From: Rhodocyclaceae bacterium
GTDB lineage: Bacteria > Pseudomonadota > Gammaproteobacteria > Burkholderiales > CAIKXV01
Direction of reading: 5' to 3'
Length of the DNA: 64,000 nt
Assembly (NCBI GenBank): GCA_020248265.1
Contig: JADCHX010000019.1
Coordinates: 124,001-188,000 of the forward strand
The position numbers and the translations under genes were made by a program. The notes below the pieces were generated by a model. It did no database searches and was not told where the DNA came from. It was given only the letters and a program-made list of their open reading frames with translations. Shown here one piece after another: positions 44,308 through 52,096 of this stretch (position 1 is the stretch's first letter; every line of letters begins with the position of its first letter).

Positions 44308-44415
44308 CTAGCAGTCGTATTCGTCGTAGTCGTTTGCGGGTGCGGCTGTCATGCTGATAAGCTCGATCAGGTGAGCGATGCTCGCAAGCCACCGGGACGG
44401 CCGTGGACAAGACAT
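44308..44415 (-). CDS. possible 35-residue small protein
   Basis: A short minus-strand open frame ending in a tyrosine/aspartate-rich tail (ANDYDEYDC), with an amphipathic-looking middle (WLASIAHLIELIS). An internal ATG would give only 14 residues. No Shine-Dalgarno sequence is visible before the ATG at 44415. It lies in the 232-base spacer between rlmJ and the Bug receptor gene. It may be chance; the tail sits on a small TCGT-rich stretch. Confidence 0.2.
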   Translation of the reverse strand: MSCPRPSRWLASIAHLIELISMTAAPANDYDEYDC

Positions 44416-44520
44416 GCGCGGGACAGCGCATGCATCGGCCGCCTGTCGCCCTGCCCGTAGATCAGGGGTGCGGGAAAACACGGCGTCGCCTGCTGGCGGC
44501 CCAACGGAGGAGAAACACGA

Positions 44521-45525
44521 ATGACGCGATCACTGTCCGTGCTGCGCCGGGTGGCGCTGCTGTCCGCGATGGCCACCGGCGGGGCAGCCCTGCTCACCGG
44601 CGCACTGGTGCCTCTGGCACAGGCGCAGGCCTTTCCGGCCAAGCCGCTGCGCCTGATCCTGCCCTTCCCGCCCGGCGGCCCGACCGACATGCTCGGACGC
44701 AGCGTCGGCGCCAAGCTCTCCGAACAGGTCGGCCAGCCGGTCACGGTCGACAACCGGCCTGGCGCTGGCGGCAACCTCGGCCTCGAGGTGGCCTCGAAGG
44801 CGCCCGCCGACGGCTACACGATGGTGCTGTCCTCGCCGCTGATCTCGATCAGCCCGTCGCTGTATGCGAAGCTCAACTACGATCCGATGAAAGACCTGGC
44901 ACCGATCTCGCTGCTGGCGGTGATCCAGAACATCCTGATCGTGCATCCGTCGGTGCCTGCGAAGAACCTGGGCGACCTGGTGAAGATCGCACGCGCCAAT
45001 CCCGGCCGGCTCAACTACAGTTCGGGCGGCGTGGGAACCACCGGCCACCTGGCGGCCGAACTGCTGAACAGCCTGATGAAGATCCGCACCGTGCACGTGC
45101 CCTACAAGGGCTCCGGGCAGGCGCTGGTCGGCCTGATGTCGGGCGAGACCGACATGCTGATCATGGCCGCAGCGGTCGCCGCACCCCAGGTCACCGCGGG
45201 CAAGGTGAAGGGCATTGCCCTGCTGTCGGAGAAGCGGGTCCCCAACCTTCCGAGCATCCCGACCGCAGCCGAATCGGGCGTGCAGGGTTTCGAAGTGCCG
45301 ATCTGGTACGGCATGCTGGCACCGTCCGGCACCCCGCGCGAGGTCATCGGGCGGCTGAACGCGGAGATCGTCAAGGCCCTCGCCTCACCCGACCTGCGCG
45401 ACAAGCTGGCCGCCTCGGGCATCGAATCACGCACCAGCACCCCGGAGCAGTTCGCCGAGTTCATCCGCAGCGAGGCGGTACGCTATGGCAAGGTGATCCG
45501 CGACGCCGGGATCAAGGGCGAGTAG
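44521..45525 (+). CDS. Bug/TctC-family tripartite tricarboxylate transporter receptor
   Basis: A 334-residue periplasmic protein with signal peptide (TRSLSVLRRVALLSAMATGGAALL..., cleavage near AQAQA). The Bug pattern is clear: FPAKPLRLILPFPPGGPTDMLGR, NRPGAGGNLG, PADGYTM, NYSSGGVGTTGHLA, VPYKGSGQAL and WYGMLAP. GGAGG precedes the ATG. No tctAB genes accompany it. It lies 40 bases before a catabolic operon (lyase, dehydrogenase, amidohydrolase, hydroxylase), so it may bind a substrate of that pathway. This is inference from position. Confidence 0.9.
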   Translation: MTRSLSVLRRVALLSAMATGGAALLTGALVPLAQAQAFPAKPLRLILPFPPGGPTDMLGRSVGAKLSEQVGQPVTVDNRPGAGGNLGLEVASKAPADGYTMVLSSPLISISPSLYAKLNYDPMKDLAPISLLAVIQNILIVHPSVPAKNLGDLVKIARANPGRLNYSSGGVGTTGHLAAELLNSLMKIRTVHVPYKGSGQALVGLMSGETDMLIMAAAVAAPQVTAGKVKGIALLSEKRVPNLPSIPTAAESGVQGFEVPIWYGMLAPSGTPREVIGRLNAEIVKALASPDLRDKLAASGIESRTSTPEQFAEFIRSEAVRYGKVIRDAGIKGE

Positions 45526-45565
45526 TGCCGACAGTACCAACGCTGCATCGATCGAGGGAAACACC

Positions 45566-46450
45566 GTGGCCAGGAAAACCATTCGCAGCCTGCTGAAAGA
45601 AGAGAAACCCCTGGTTCTGCCGGGCGCGCACGATGCGCTGTCCGCGCTGCTGATCAAGCAGGCCGGCTTCAAGGGCTTCTTCATCGGCGGTTTCCAGACC
45701 GCCGGTGCACGCCACGGATTGCCCGACATCGGCCTGTGCCAGCTCGGCGAGTTCGGGGCTGCCTTCCGCGACATGGTTAACGCCTGCGACCTGCCGGTGC
45801 TGGTCGATGCCGACAACGGTTACGGCGACGTGAAGAACTGCGTGCACCTGCTCAACAGCTACGAACGCATGGGCATCTCGGCGCTGTTCATCGAAGACCA
45901 GGTCGCGCCCAAACGCTGCGGCCACATGGCCGGCAAGCGGGTGGTGCCGACCGAAGAGATGGAAGCCAAGCTGCGCGCGATGAGCGCGAACCGGATGGAC
46001 CCGGAGACGTTCATCGTTGCCCGCACCGATGCGCGTGCGATCCACGGGCTGGACGAGGCCCTGCGCCGAGCCGAGCGCTACGTGCGCGCCGGCGCCGACG
46101 GTGTGTTCATAGAGTCGATGCTCGACGAGGAAGAGATGGCCCGTGCGGTGCGCGAGATCGACACGGTGCACGTGGCCAACATGCTCGAAGGCGGGCTGTC
46201 GCCGATCGTCAAGCCGTCGGTGCTGGGCGAGATGGGCTACGGCATCGCGCTCTACGGCATCACCCTGCTGCTGCGCGTGGTGAAGACGATGCAGCTGGCA
46301 CTGGCCGACCTGCGCAGCGACGAGCTGAAGCTGGTCGGCACGGGCGCCAACTTCGACGACTATCTGAAGGTGGTCGGCATCGACCGCTGGCGCGCGATCG
46401 AGGAACAGTTCGGCGAGCAGCACGCCGACAGCGCGAAGACCGGGCACTAG
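45566..46450 (+). CDS. isocitrate lyase/PEP mutase family lyase
   Basis: A 294-residue TIM-barrel enzyme with a GTG start after GAGGGAAACACC. Key marks are VLPGAHDALSALLIKQAGF, VDADNGYGDVKNCV (metal-binding Asp) and EDQVAPKRCGHM. The KRCGH loop is the signature of the lyase branch (methylisocitrate lyase, oxaloacetate hydrolase relatives) and not PEP mutase itself. It would cleave a 2-hydroxy or 2-methyl-dicarboxylate to pyruvate or glyoxylate plus an acid. The exact substrate is open. It is followed by a Gfo/Idh/MocA gene at 67 bases. Confidence 0.88.
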   Translation: MARKTIRSLLKEEKPLVLPGAHDALSALLIKQAGFKGFFIGGFQTAGARHGLPDIGLCQLGEFGAAFRDMVNACDLPVLVDADNGYGDVKNCVHLLNSYERMGISALFIEDQVAPKRCGHMAGKRVVPTEEMEAKLRAMSANRMDPETFIVARTDARAIHGLDEALRRAERYVRAGADGVFIESMLDEEEMARAVREIDTVHVANMLEGGLSPIVKPSVLGEMGYGIALYGITLLLRVVKTMQLALADLRSDELKLVGTGANFDDYLKVVGIDRWRAIEEQFGEQHADSAKTGH

Positions 46451-46516
46451 CACCCGGCCCGGGCCGGTTCCACGACAGACGACAGGACCGGCGTACGCGC
46501 CGGAAGGAAGGACGCG

Positions 46517-47515
46517 ATGATCCGTGCCGCCGTGATCGGCCTCGGCCGCTGGGGCCGCAACCATGTGCACTCGGTCCAGGGCGGAGACGCTCCACCCAGT
46601 GCGCATGTGCGCTTCGTGCGTGCGGTCGTGCAGACGCCGCAGAAATCGGCCGACTTCGCCAGCGAACACGGGCTGACGCTCGGCACCGACCTGCGATCGG
46701 TCCTTGCCGACCCGTCGATCGACGCGGTGGTGCTGGCCACGCCGAACTCGCAGCACGCCGGGCAGGCGCGCGCCTGCGCCATCGCCGGCAAGTCGGTGCT
46801 GTGCGAGAAGCCGCTCGCGCTCTCGCTCGATGAGGCGCGGGCCTCGGTACAGGCCTGCATTCGCGCCGGCGTCGTGCTCACGGTCGGCCAGGACAAGCGC
46901 TACTGGCCGTCGATGCGCAAACTGGGCGAGGTGGTCGCCAGCGGCGTGCTCGGCCCGCTGCTGCATGCCGAGGGCCATTTCAGCAACGAGAACCAGAAGA
47001 ACTTCTTCACCAGCTGGCGCGAACGGCCGGAGGAGGCACCCGCATCCAGCCTGACCGCCACCGGCATCCATGTGCTCGACGCGATGATCCGCCTGTTCGG
47101 GCCAGTGTCCGGCGTGAGCGCGACCACCGTCTCTCAGCCGCCGCCGGACGAGGCACTGGATGCCCTGACGATGGTGTTCCGCTTCGCCCGCCCGATGTCC
47201 GCCGTCCTGTGCGGCGTACGCCCCACCCCGCTGTTCTGGCGGCTGCATGTGTTCGGACGCGACGGTTCGGTCGAAGCCATCGGCGACCGCGAAGTGGTGA
47301 TCCGCCTGAGCGGCCAGCCGATCCGCCGCCTCGACCTGCAGCCTGTGAACGGCATGCGCCTGCAGATGGAAGCCTTCGCCGCTGCGGTCGCCGCCCGTGC
47401 GCAACCGACCGCCTGGCCGATCCCGCCGGACGAAATGCTCGGTACCATTGCAGCCGTGGAAGCCGTCGCACGCTCGCTGCGCGACGTCACCCCCGTACAG
47501 GCCACCCTGCCCTGA
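46517..47515 (+). CDS. Gfo/Idh/MocA-family oxidoreductase
   Basis: A 332-residue NAD(P)-dependent dehydrogenase. The nucleotide fold is RAAVIGLGRWGRNHV, then the family EKP motif in VLCEKPLALSLDEA, and a C-terminal alpha/beta domain with LTATGIHVLDAMIRLFGPV, where the conserved Asp/His pair lies. Family members oxidise or reduce sugars, cyclitols and related ring compounds. GGAAGGAAGGA before the ATG is a good ribosome site. A 13-bp repeat array separates it from the next gene. Confidence 0.9.
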   Translation: MIRAAVIGLGRWGRNHVHSVQGGDAPPSAHVRFVRAVVQTPQKSADFASEHGLTLGTDLRSVLADPSIDAVVLATPNSQHAGQARACAIAGKSVLCEKPLALSLDEARASVQACIRAGVVLTVGQDKRYWPSMRKLGEVVASGVLGPLLHAEGHFSNENQKNFFTSWRERPEEAPASSLTATGIHVLDAMIRLFGPVSGVSATTVSQPPPDEALDALTMVFRFARPMSAVLCGVRPTPLFWRLHVFGRDGSVEAIGDREVVIRLSGQPIRRLDLQPVNGMRLQMEAFAAAVAARAQPTAWPIPPDEMLGTIAAVEAVARSLRDVTPVQATLP

Positions 47516-47527
47516 ACATGAATGAAT

Positions 47528-47618
47528 GGGGTCTGACCCTGGGGTCTGACCCTGGGGTCTGACCCTGGGGTCTGACCCTGGGGTCTGACCCTGGGGTCTG
47601 ACCCCAGGGTCTGGCCCC
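47528..47618. repeat. seven tandem 13-bp near-palindromic repeats
   Basis: Units start at 47528, 47541, 47554, 47567, 47580, 47593 and 47606. The first five read GGGGTCTGACCCT, the sixth ends in CCCC, and the seventh (AGGGTCTGGCCCC) is diverged. Each contains the palindrome GGGTC-T-GACCC. The array fills most of the 120-base spacer before the amidohydrolase gene, ending 18 bases before its GTG. It is the same family as 7521-7565. Confidence 0.95.
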
Positions 47619-47635
47619 ATCGCAAGGAGAACCGT

Positions 47636-48655
47636 GTGACCCGCAAGACCCCGGTGATCGACGTGCACAGCCATGTGCTGCCGAAGCCTCTGGTGGAGGC
47701 GATCGCCGCCCGACCGCGCGAGCACGATATCGAGGTGGTCCGGGACGCGCAGGGCGCCGTGCACCGCTTCAAGCGCAGCGATGGACACCAGACCCCGATT
47801 CCTGCCGAGTTCCACGATGCCGGTGCCAAGGTCGCCGGCATGGACCGCAAGGGCATCGACATATCGGTGCTGTCGACCACGCCGTTCGTGTTCTTCTACT
47901 GGCTGCCGGCAGACCGTGCACTGGCCGCAGCGAAGGTCACCAACGACGGCATCGCGCAAATGGTGGCGGCCCACCCTACCCGCCTGCGCGGCATGGCGAC
48001 GCTGCCGATGCAGGACGCCGACGCCGCGATCGCCGAACTGGAGCGCTGCGTGCGCGAGCACGGCTTCCGCGCGCTGGAGGTCGGCTGCACGGTACAGGAC
48101 CTGCAGCTGTCCGAACCGCGCTTCCGGCCGATCCTGAAGCGCGCGGCGGAACTGAAGGTCGTGCTTTTCGCGCATCCGCATTTCGTCGGCGGCGTGCGCG
48201 ACCAATTGGAATGCTGGTACCTCGCCAACCTGATCGGGCACCCGCTCGACACCGTGCTGATGGCGAGCCACCTGATGTTCAGCGGCACGCTCGACGAACT
48301 GCCCGACCTGAAGATCATCCTGGCGCATGGCGGCGGCTACCTGCCCTACCAGATCGGGCGCCTGGCCCACGGCCACGAGTGCCGCACCGAGACGAAGGCG
48401 CAGTCGAAGACCTCGCCGCTGGAACTGCTGCGCCGGTTCTGGTGCGACGCGCTGACCCATGACGCGATGGCACTGAAGTACCTGGTTGATCGGGTCGGTG
48501 CCGATCGCGTGGTGATCGGCACCGATGCGCCCTACGACATGGGCGAAGAGAATCCGCTCGGAATGCTGGAACAGCTCACCGGGCTCACCAACCAGCAGCG
48601 CGACCTGATCCATGGACTGAACGCGCTCGAACTGCTCGGGGAAGGACAGGCCTGA
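47636..48655 (+). CDS. amidohydrolase, ACMSD-like (decarboxylase/hydrolase)
   Basis: A 339-residue metal-dependent enzyme of the amidohydrolase-2 group. Metal ligands are HxH in VIDVHSHVL, His in LFAHPHFVG, His in ILAHGGGYLPYQIGR and Asp in IGTDAPYDMG. This matches 2-amino-3-carboxymuconate-semialdehyde decarboxylase and gamma-resorcylate decarboxylase relatives. It begins with GTG at 47636 after AAGGAGA; the GTG two bases earlier leads straight to a stop. Its stop overlaps the ATG of the FAD hydroxylase gene (TGATGG), which indicates one pathway. Confidence 0.9.
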   Translation: MTRKTPVIDVHSHVLPKPLVEAIAARPREHDIEVVRDAQGAVHRFKRSDGHQTPIPAEFHDAGAKVAGMDRKGIDISVLSTTPFVFFYWLPADRALAAAKVTNDGIAQMVAAHPTRLRGMATLPMQDADAAIAELERCVREHGFRALEVGCTVQDLQLSEPRFRPILKRAAELKVVLFAHPHFVGGVRDQLECWYLANLIGHPLDTVLMASHLMFSGTLDELPDLKIILAHGGGYLPYQIGRLAHGHECRTETKAQSKTSPLELLRRFWCDALTHDAMALKYLVDRVGADRVVIGTDAPYDMGEENPLGMLEQLTGLTNQQRDLIHGLNALELLGEGQA

Positions 48656-49908
48656 TGGCTCAGCAATCGAAAGGCAAGGGCCGCGCGATCGTCATCGGCG
48701 GTTCGCTCGGCGGGCTGTTCGCCGCCAACCTGCTGCTCGCCCGCGGCTGGGACGTGAAGGTGTACGAACGCGCGAGCGACGACCTCGCTACCCGCGGCGC
48801 TGGCATCGGTACCCATGAAGAGCTGTTCGCCGTGATGCGCGAACTGGGCATCACCATCGATGAGACCATCGGCGTCGCCGTCAACCGCCGGATGTGCCTG
48901 GCGCTGGACGGCTCGCTGGTGTACGAACTGGCCGTGCCGCAAACCATGAGCGCCTGGGCGCGCGTCTACCGCCCGCTGAAGGCAATGCTGCCCGACCGCT
49001 GCTATCGACCCGGCACGGCACTGACCGGCTTCACCGAGTACCACGACCGGGTGGTGGTCGAACTGTCCGACGGCACGCGCGACGAATGCGACCTGCTGAT
49101 CGGCGCTGACGGCATCCGCTCGACGCTGCGCTCGATCTGGCAACCCGCGGCGCAGCCGGTGTACGTCGGCTACATCGCCTGGCGCGGGGTGATGCAGGAA
49201 AGTGCGATGCCGCCAGCGCTGCACGCGCAGCTGATGCCGAACTACGCGTTCGGCCTGCCCGAAGGCGAAATGATGCTGGCCTACCCGGTGCCCGGGAAAG
49301 GCGACGACGTGCGTCCCGGCCATCGAGGCTACAACTTCGTCTGGTACCGCCCGACCGACGAGCACACCCAGCTGCCCGACCTGTGCACCGATGCCACCGG
49401 CCGCTGCCATGGCCAGTCGATCGCACCGCCGCTGATCCGTCCGGAAGTGATCCGCTCGATCAAGAAGACCGCGCACGAAGTACTCGCACCACAAATCGCC
49501 GAGGCGTTCGAACTGACCGAACAGCCTTTCTTCCAGGCGATCTACGACCTCGAGTCGACGACCGTCGCGAAGGGCCGGGTCGCCCTGCTCGGCGATGCCG
49601 CCTTCGTCGCGCGCCCGCACATCGGTGCCGGCGTGAGCAAGGCTGCGCTCGATGCGCTCGACCTGGTGAACCAGCTCGATGCGGTGCCGGGCGACGTCGC
49701 CAGGGCCCTTGCCACCTACGACGTGCGCCGGCGCAGCTTCGGCAGCAAGGTCGTGGCGCGCTCGCGCTGGGTCGGCGGCTACGTGCAGTGGCATGGCAAG
49801 CCCAAGCACCTGCATCCGGCCAACATGATGCCGCCAGGACCGGCGAACGTGCTGCGCGAGATCGGCGCGCCGCTGGCTCAGATCAAGGAACTGCACGCCA
49901 CAAGCTGA
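48655..49908 (+). CDS. FAD-dependent aromatic hydroxylase (2,6-dihydroxypyridine hydroxylase-like)
   Basis: A 417-residue class A flavin monooxygenase. The dinucleotide motif is IVIGGSLGGLFAANLLLARGWDVKVYERA; the DG motif is LLIGADGIRST; the second FAD motif is RVALLGDAAFVARPHIGAGVSKAALDA. The combination resembles 2,6-dihydroxypyridine 3-hydroxylase, which acts in nicotine and nicotinate breakdown. It would hydroxylate an aromatic or heteroaromatic ring with NAD(P)H and O2. It is coupled to the ACMSD-like gene, supporting a ring-hydroxylation and decarboxylation pair. Confidence 0.88.
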   Translation: MAQQSKGKGRAIVIGGSLGGLFAANLLLARGWDVKVYERASDDLATRGAGIGTHEELFAVMRELGITIDETIGVAVNRRMCLALDGSLVYELAVPQTMSAWARVYRPLKAMLPDRCYRPGTALTGFTEYHDRVVVELSDGTRDECDLLIGADGIRSTLRSIWQPAAQPVYVGYIAWRGVMQESAMPPALHAQLMPNYAFGLPEGEMMLAYPVPGKGDDVRPGHRGYNFVWYRPTDEHTQLPDLCTDATGRCHGQSIAPPLIRPEVIRSIKKTAHEVLAPQIAEAFELTEQPFFQAIYDLESTTVAKGRVALLGDAAFVARPHIGAGVSKAALDALDLVNQLDAVPGDVARALATYDVRRRSFGSKVVARSRWVGGYVQWHGKPKHLHPANMMPPGPANVLREIGAPLAQIKELHATS

Positions 49909-49916
49909 GAGCGGGT

Positions 49917-49979
49917 GGGGTCAGGTCTTGAGTTTTGCTTCGGCTCGAAGGGTCGGAGCAAAACTCAAGACCTGACCCC
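49917..49979. repeat. 23-bp inverted repeat, GGGGTCAG family
   Basis: The arms 49917-49939 and 49957-49979 are perfectly complementary with a 17-base loop. The arm core is TCAGGTCTTGAGTTTTGC, the same as at 30430-30488. Three direct copies of CATGCTGCA follow (49979-49987, 49994-50002, 50004-50012). It lies between the hydroxylase and SDR genes, where it could end the upstream transcript. Confidence 0.85.
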
Positions 49980-50071
49980 ATGCTGCATGACCCCATGCTG
50001 CACCATGCTGCAGGGAAAAGGCCTCCACCGAGTTAGAATTCCGTAACCTCACGGCATACGGAAGGAACGCC

Positions 50072-50845
50072 ATGGAACTCGGACTCAAAGGCAAGGTTGC
50101 CCTGATCACCGGCGGCAGCGAAGGCATCGGCCGCGCGACAGCGCTCTGCCTGGCCAGGGAAGGTGCAATCGTCTCGATCTGCGCCCGTCGCGCCGAGCCT
50201 CTGGCGGCCGTCGAGAAGGAACTGCTCGCCACCGGTGCCACCGTGCTCGCCTTCCAGGGCGATGCAACCAACGCCGAACAGATGCAGCAGTGGGTGAAGC
50301 AGGTCCACGACACCTTCGGGAAGATCGACATCCTGGTCAACAACGCCGGCGGCTCGGGCCAGCTGTCGTTCGACGAGATCGACGAGGCGCGCTGGCAGGA
50401 AGACGTGGCGGTCAAGCTGTTCGCGCCGATGCGCCTGATCCGCCTCGTGCTGCCCTACATGAAGGCGCAGAAGTCGGGCTCGATCATCAACCTGACGATG
50501 GCCGCAGCGGCCACGCCGGGCGCGAACCAGCTGCCGACGGTGGTGAGCCGGCAGGCCGGGGCGACGCTGGCCAAGGCGCTGTCGAAGGAACTCGGCCCGC
50601 ACAACATCCGGGTGAACGTGGTCTGCGTCGGCAAGATCAAGACGCCGCAGCAGGCGCGCAGTGCCAAGCGCAACAACCTGACGGTCGAGGAGCATTTCGC
50701 GCGCAACGCGAAGTCGGTGCCGCTGCAGCGCATGGGCGATCCGGAAGACATGGGCAACGCCATCACCTTCCTGGTCTCGGATGCGGCCGGCTACATCACC
50801 GGCACCTGCGTGAACGTCGACGGTGGCCTGTCCGGCGTGCTCTGA
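50072..50845 (+). CDS. SDR-fold protein with substituted catalytic tetrad
   Basis: A 257-residue short-chain dehydrogenase fold. The cofactor site is intact (TGGSEGIG, residues 13-20; NNAGG at 90-94; D64 of the acidic turn). An ungapped alignment by eye with FabG places Met143 at the catalytic Ser, Thr156 at Tyr, Arg160 at Lys and Lys115 at the tetrad Asn. So it binds a nucleotide but probably does not use the normal proton relay. It could be a pseudo-enzyme, a regulator or a new reaction. GGAAGGAA before the ATG is good. Confidence 0.85.
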   Translation: MELGLKGKVALITGGSEGIGRATALCLAREGAIVSICARRAEPLAAVEKELLATGATVLAFQGDATNAEQMQQWVKQVHDTFGKIDILVNNAGGSGQLSFDEIDEARWQEDVAVKLFAPMRLIRLVLPYMKAQKSGSIINLTMAAAATPGANQLPTVVSRQAGATLAKALSKELGPHNIRVNVVCVGKIKTPQQARSAKRNNLTVEEHFARNAKSVPLQRMGDPEDMGNAITFLVSDAAGYITGTCVNVDGGLSGVL

Positions 50846-50850
50846 CCCCG

Positions 50851-51930
50851 ATGAAATCCACCCAAGCCCTGCACGACCTCGGCCAGAGCCTCTGGCTGGA
50901 CAACATCACCCGCGACCTGCTCGACAACGGCACGCTGGCGCGCTACATCGGCGAGCTGTCGGTGACCGGCCTGACCTCGAACCCGACGATCTTCGCCGGC
51001 GCGATCGGCGGCAGCAAGGCTTATGACTCAGGCATCGCCGCAAAGACGAAGGCCGGCCTGACCAACGAAGCACTGTTCGTCGAGCTGGCGCTGGAAGACC
51101 TGCGCCGTGCAGCCGACCTGTTCCGTCCCGAGTTCGAGCGCACGGCCGGCGTCGACGGCTGGGTATCGATGGAAGTGTCGCCGCTGCTGGCGAGCGACAC
51201 GGCAGGCACGATCGCCGAGGCGCTGCAGATCCACCGGCAGGCGGATCGACCGAACCTGTTCGTGAAGATCCCGGGTACGCCCGAGGGGCTTCCTGCGATC
51301 GAGGAAGCGATCTTCGCCGGCGTGCCGGTGAACGTGACGCTGCTGTTCTCGTGCGCCCAGTACGAGGCGGCTGCCGGTGCATGGCTGCGCGGCATCGAGC
51401 GCCGCATCGAAGCCGGGCTCGATCCGCGCATCGACTCGGTCGCCTCGCTGTTCATCAGCCGCTGGGATGCCGCCGTCGCCGGCAAGGTCCCCGCGTCGCT
51501 GAACAACCGGCTTGGCATCGCGGTCGGCCAGCAGGCCTGCCTCGCCTATCGCGGCCTGCTCGCGTCGGCCGCGTGGAAGCGGGTGATGGCCGCGGGCGCC
51601 CGTCCGCAGAGGCTGCTCTGGGCCAGCACCGGCACCAAGGACCCGGCGGCACCGGACACGCTCTACATCGAGTCGCTGGCTGCGCCCGACACCGTGAACA
51701 CGATGCCGGAGAAGACGCTCCTCGCGTTCGCCGACCACGGCAAGGTCGGCGGCGCGATCGGTGCAGGCCGCAGTGGTGAGCCGGCGGCGACGCTTGCCGC
51801 GATCAAGGCGGCTGGCGTCGACCTAGATGCACTGGCGCTGAAACTGCAGCAGGACGGAGCGGCGGCGTTCGTGAAGTCGTGGCACGAACTGCTCGGCACG
51901 ATCGATGCGCGGATGAAGGCGGTGGCCTGA
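50851..51930 (+). CDS. tal: transaldolase
   Basis: A 359-residue transaldolase of the longer bacterial type. The Schiff-base lysine is Lys139 in NLFVKIPGT. Other marks are GLTSNPTIFAGAI, MEVSPLLASDT, PVNVTLLFSCAQYEA, VASLFISRWDA and LWASTGTKDP. It transfers dihydroxyacetone units between sugar phosphates in the non-oxidative pentose phosphate pathway. It begins six bases after the SDR gene on the same strand, so the two may be co-transcribed. It converges with the IlvD-family gene across a 166-base spacer in which I see nothing notable. Confidence 0.93.
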   Translation: MKSTQALHDLGQSLWLDNITRDLLDNGTLARYIGELSVTGLTSNPTIFAGAIGGSKAYDSGIAAKTKAGLTNEALFVELALEDLRRAADLFRPEFERTAGVDGWVSMEVSPLLASDTAGTIAEALQIHRQADRPNLFVKIPGTPEGLPAIEEAIFAGVPVNVTLLFSCAQYEAAAGAWLRGIERRIEAGLDPRIDSVASLFISRWDAAVAGKVPASLNNRLGIAVGQQACLAYRGLLASAAWKRVMAAGARPQRLLWASTGTKDPAAPDTLYIESLAAPDTVNTMPEKTLLAFADHGKVGGAIGAGRSGEPAATLAAIKAAGVDLDALALKLQQDGAAAFVKSWHELLGTIDARMKAVA

Positions 51931-52096
51931 AGAAGGCCGAACGCCCAGAGGCTATCCCTTCGGAACGGGTCTGGGTGGCTCGACAGGACTTCCCGACGCG
52001 CGCTTTCGAAGTGCTCGCAGGCTCCACGTTAGTACAGAGTTTGGACATGGTTCCCTCCGTTGCTGCGGATCATTCACGGTCGGCGCTGAACCAGCC

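Noticed and set aside
45512-48613. A 1033-codon open frame on the minus strand
   Set aside because: It lies opposite three well-recognised genes (lyase, dehydrogenase, amidohydrolase), has no family motifs and is a high-GC antisense shadow.
49979-50012. Three CATGCTGCA direct repeats as a CRISPR-like or iteron array
   Set aside because: Too short and too few, with spacings of 7 and 1 bases; no origin or cas genes nearby.
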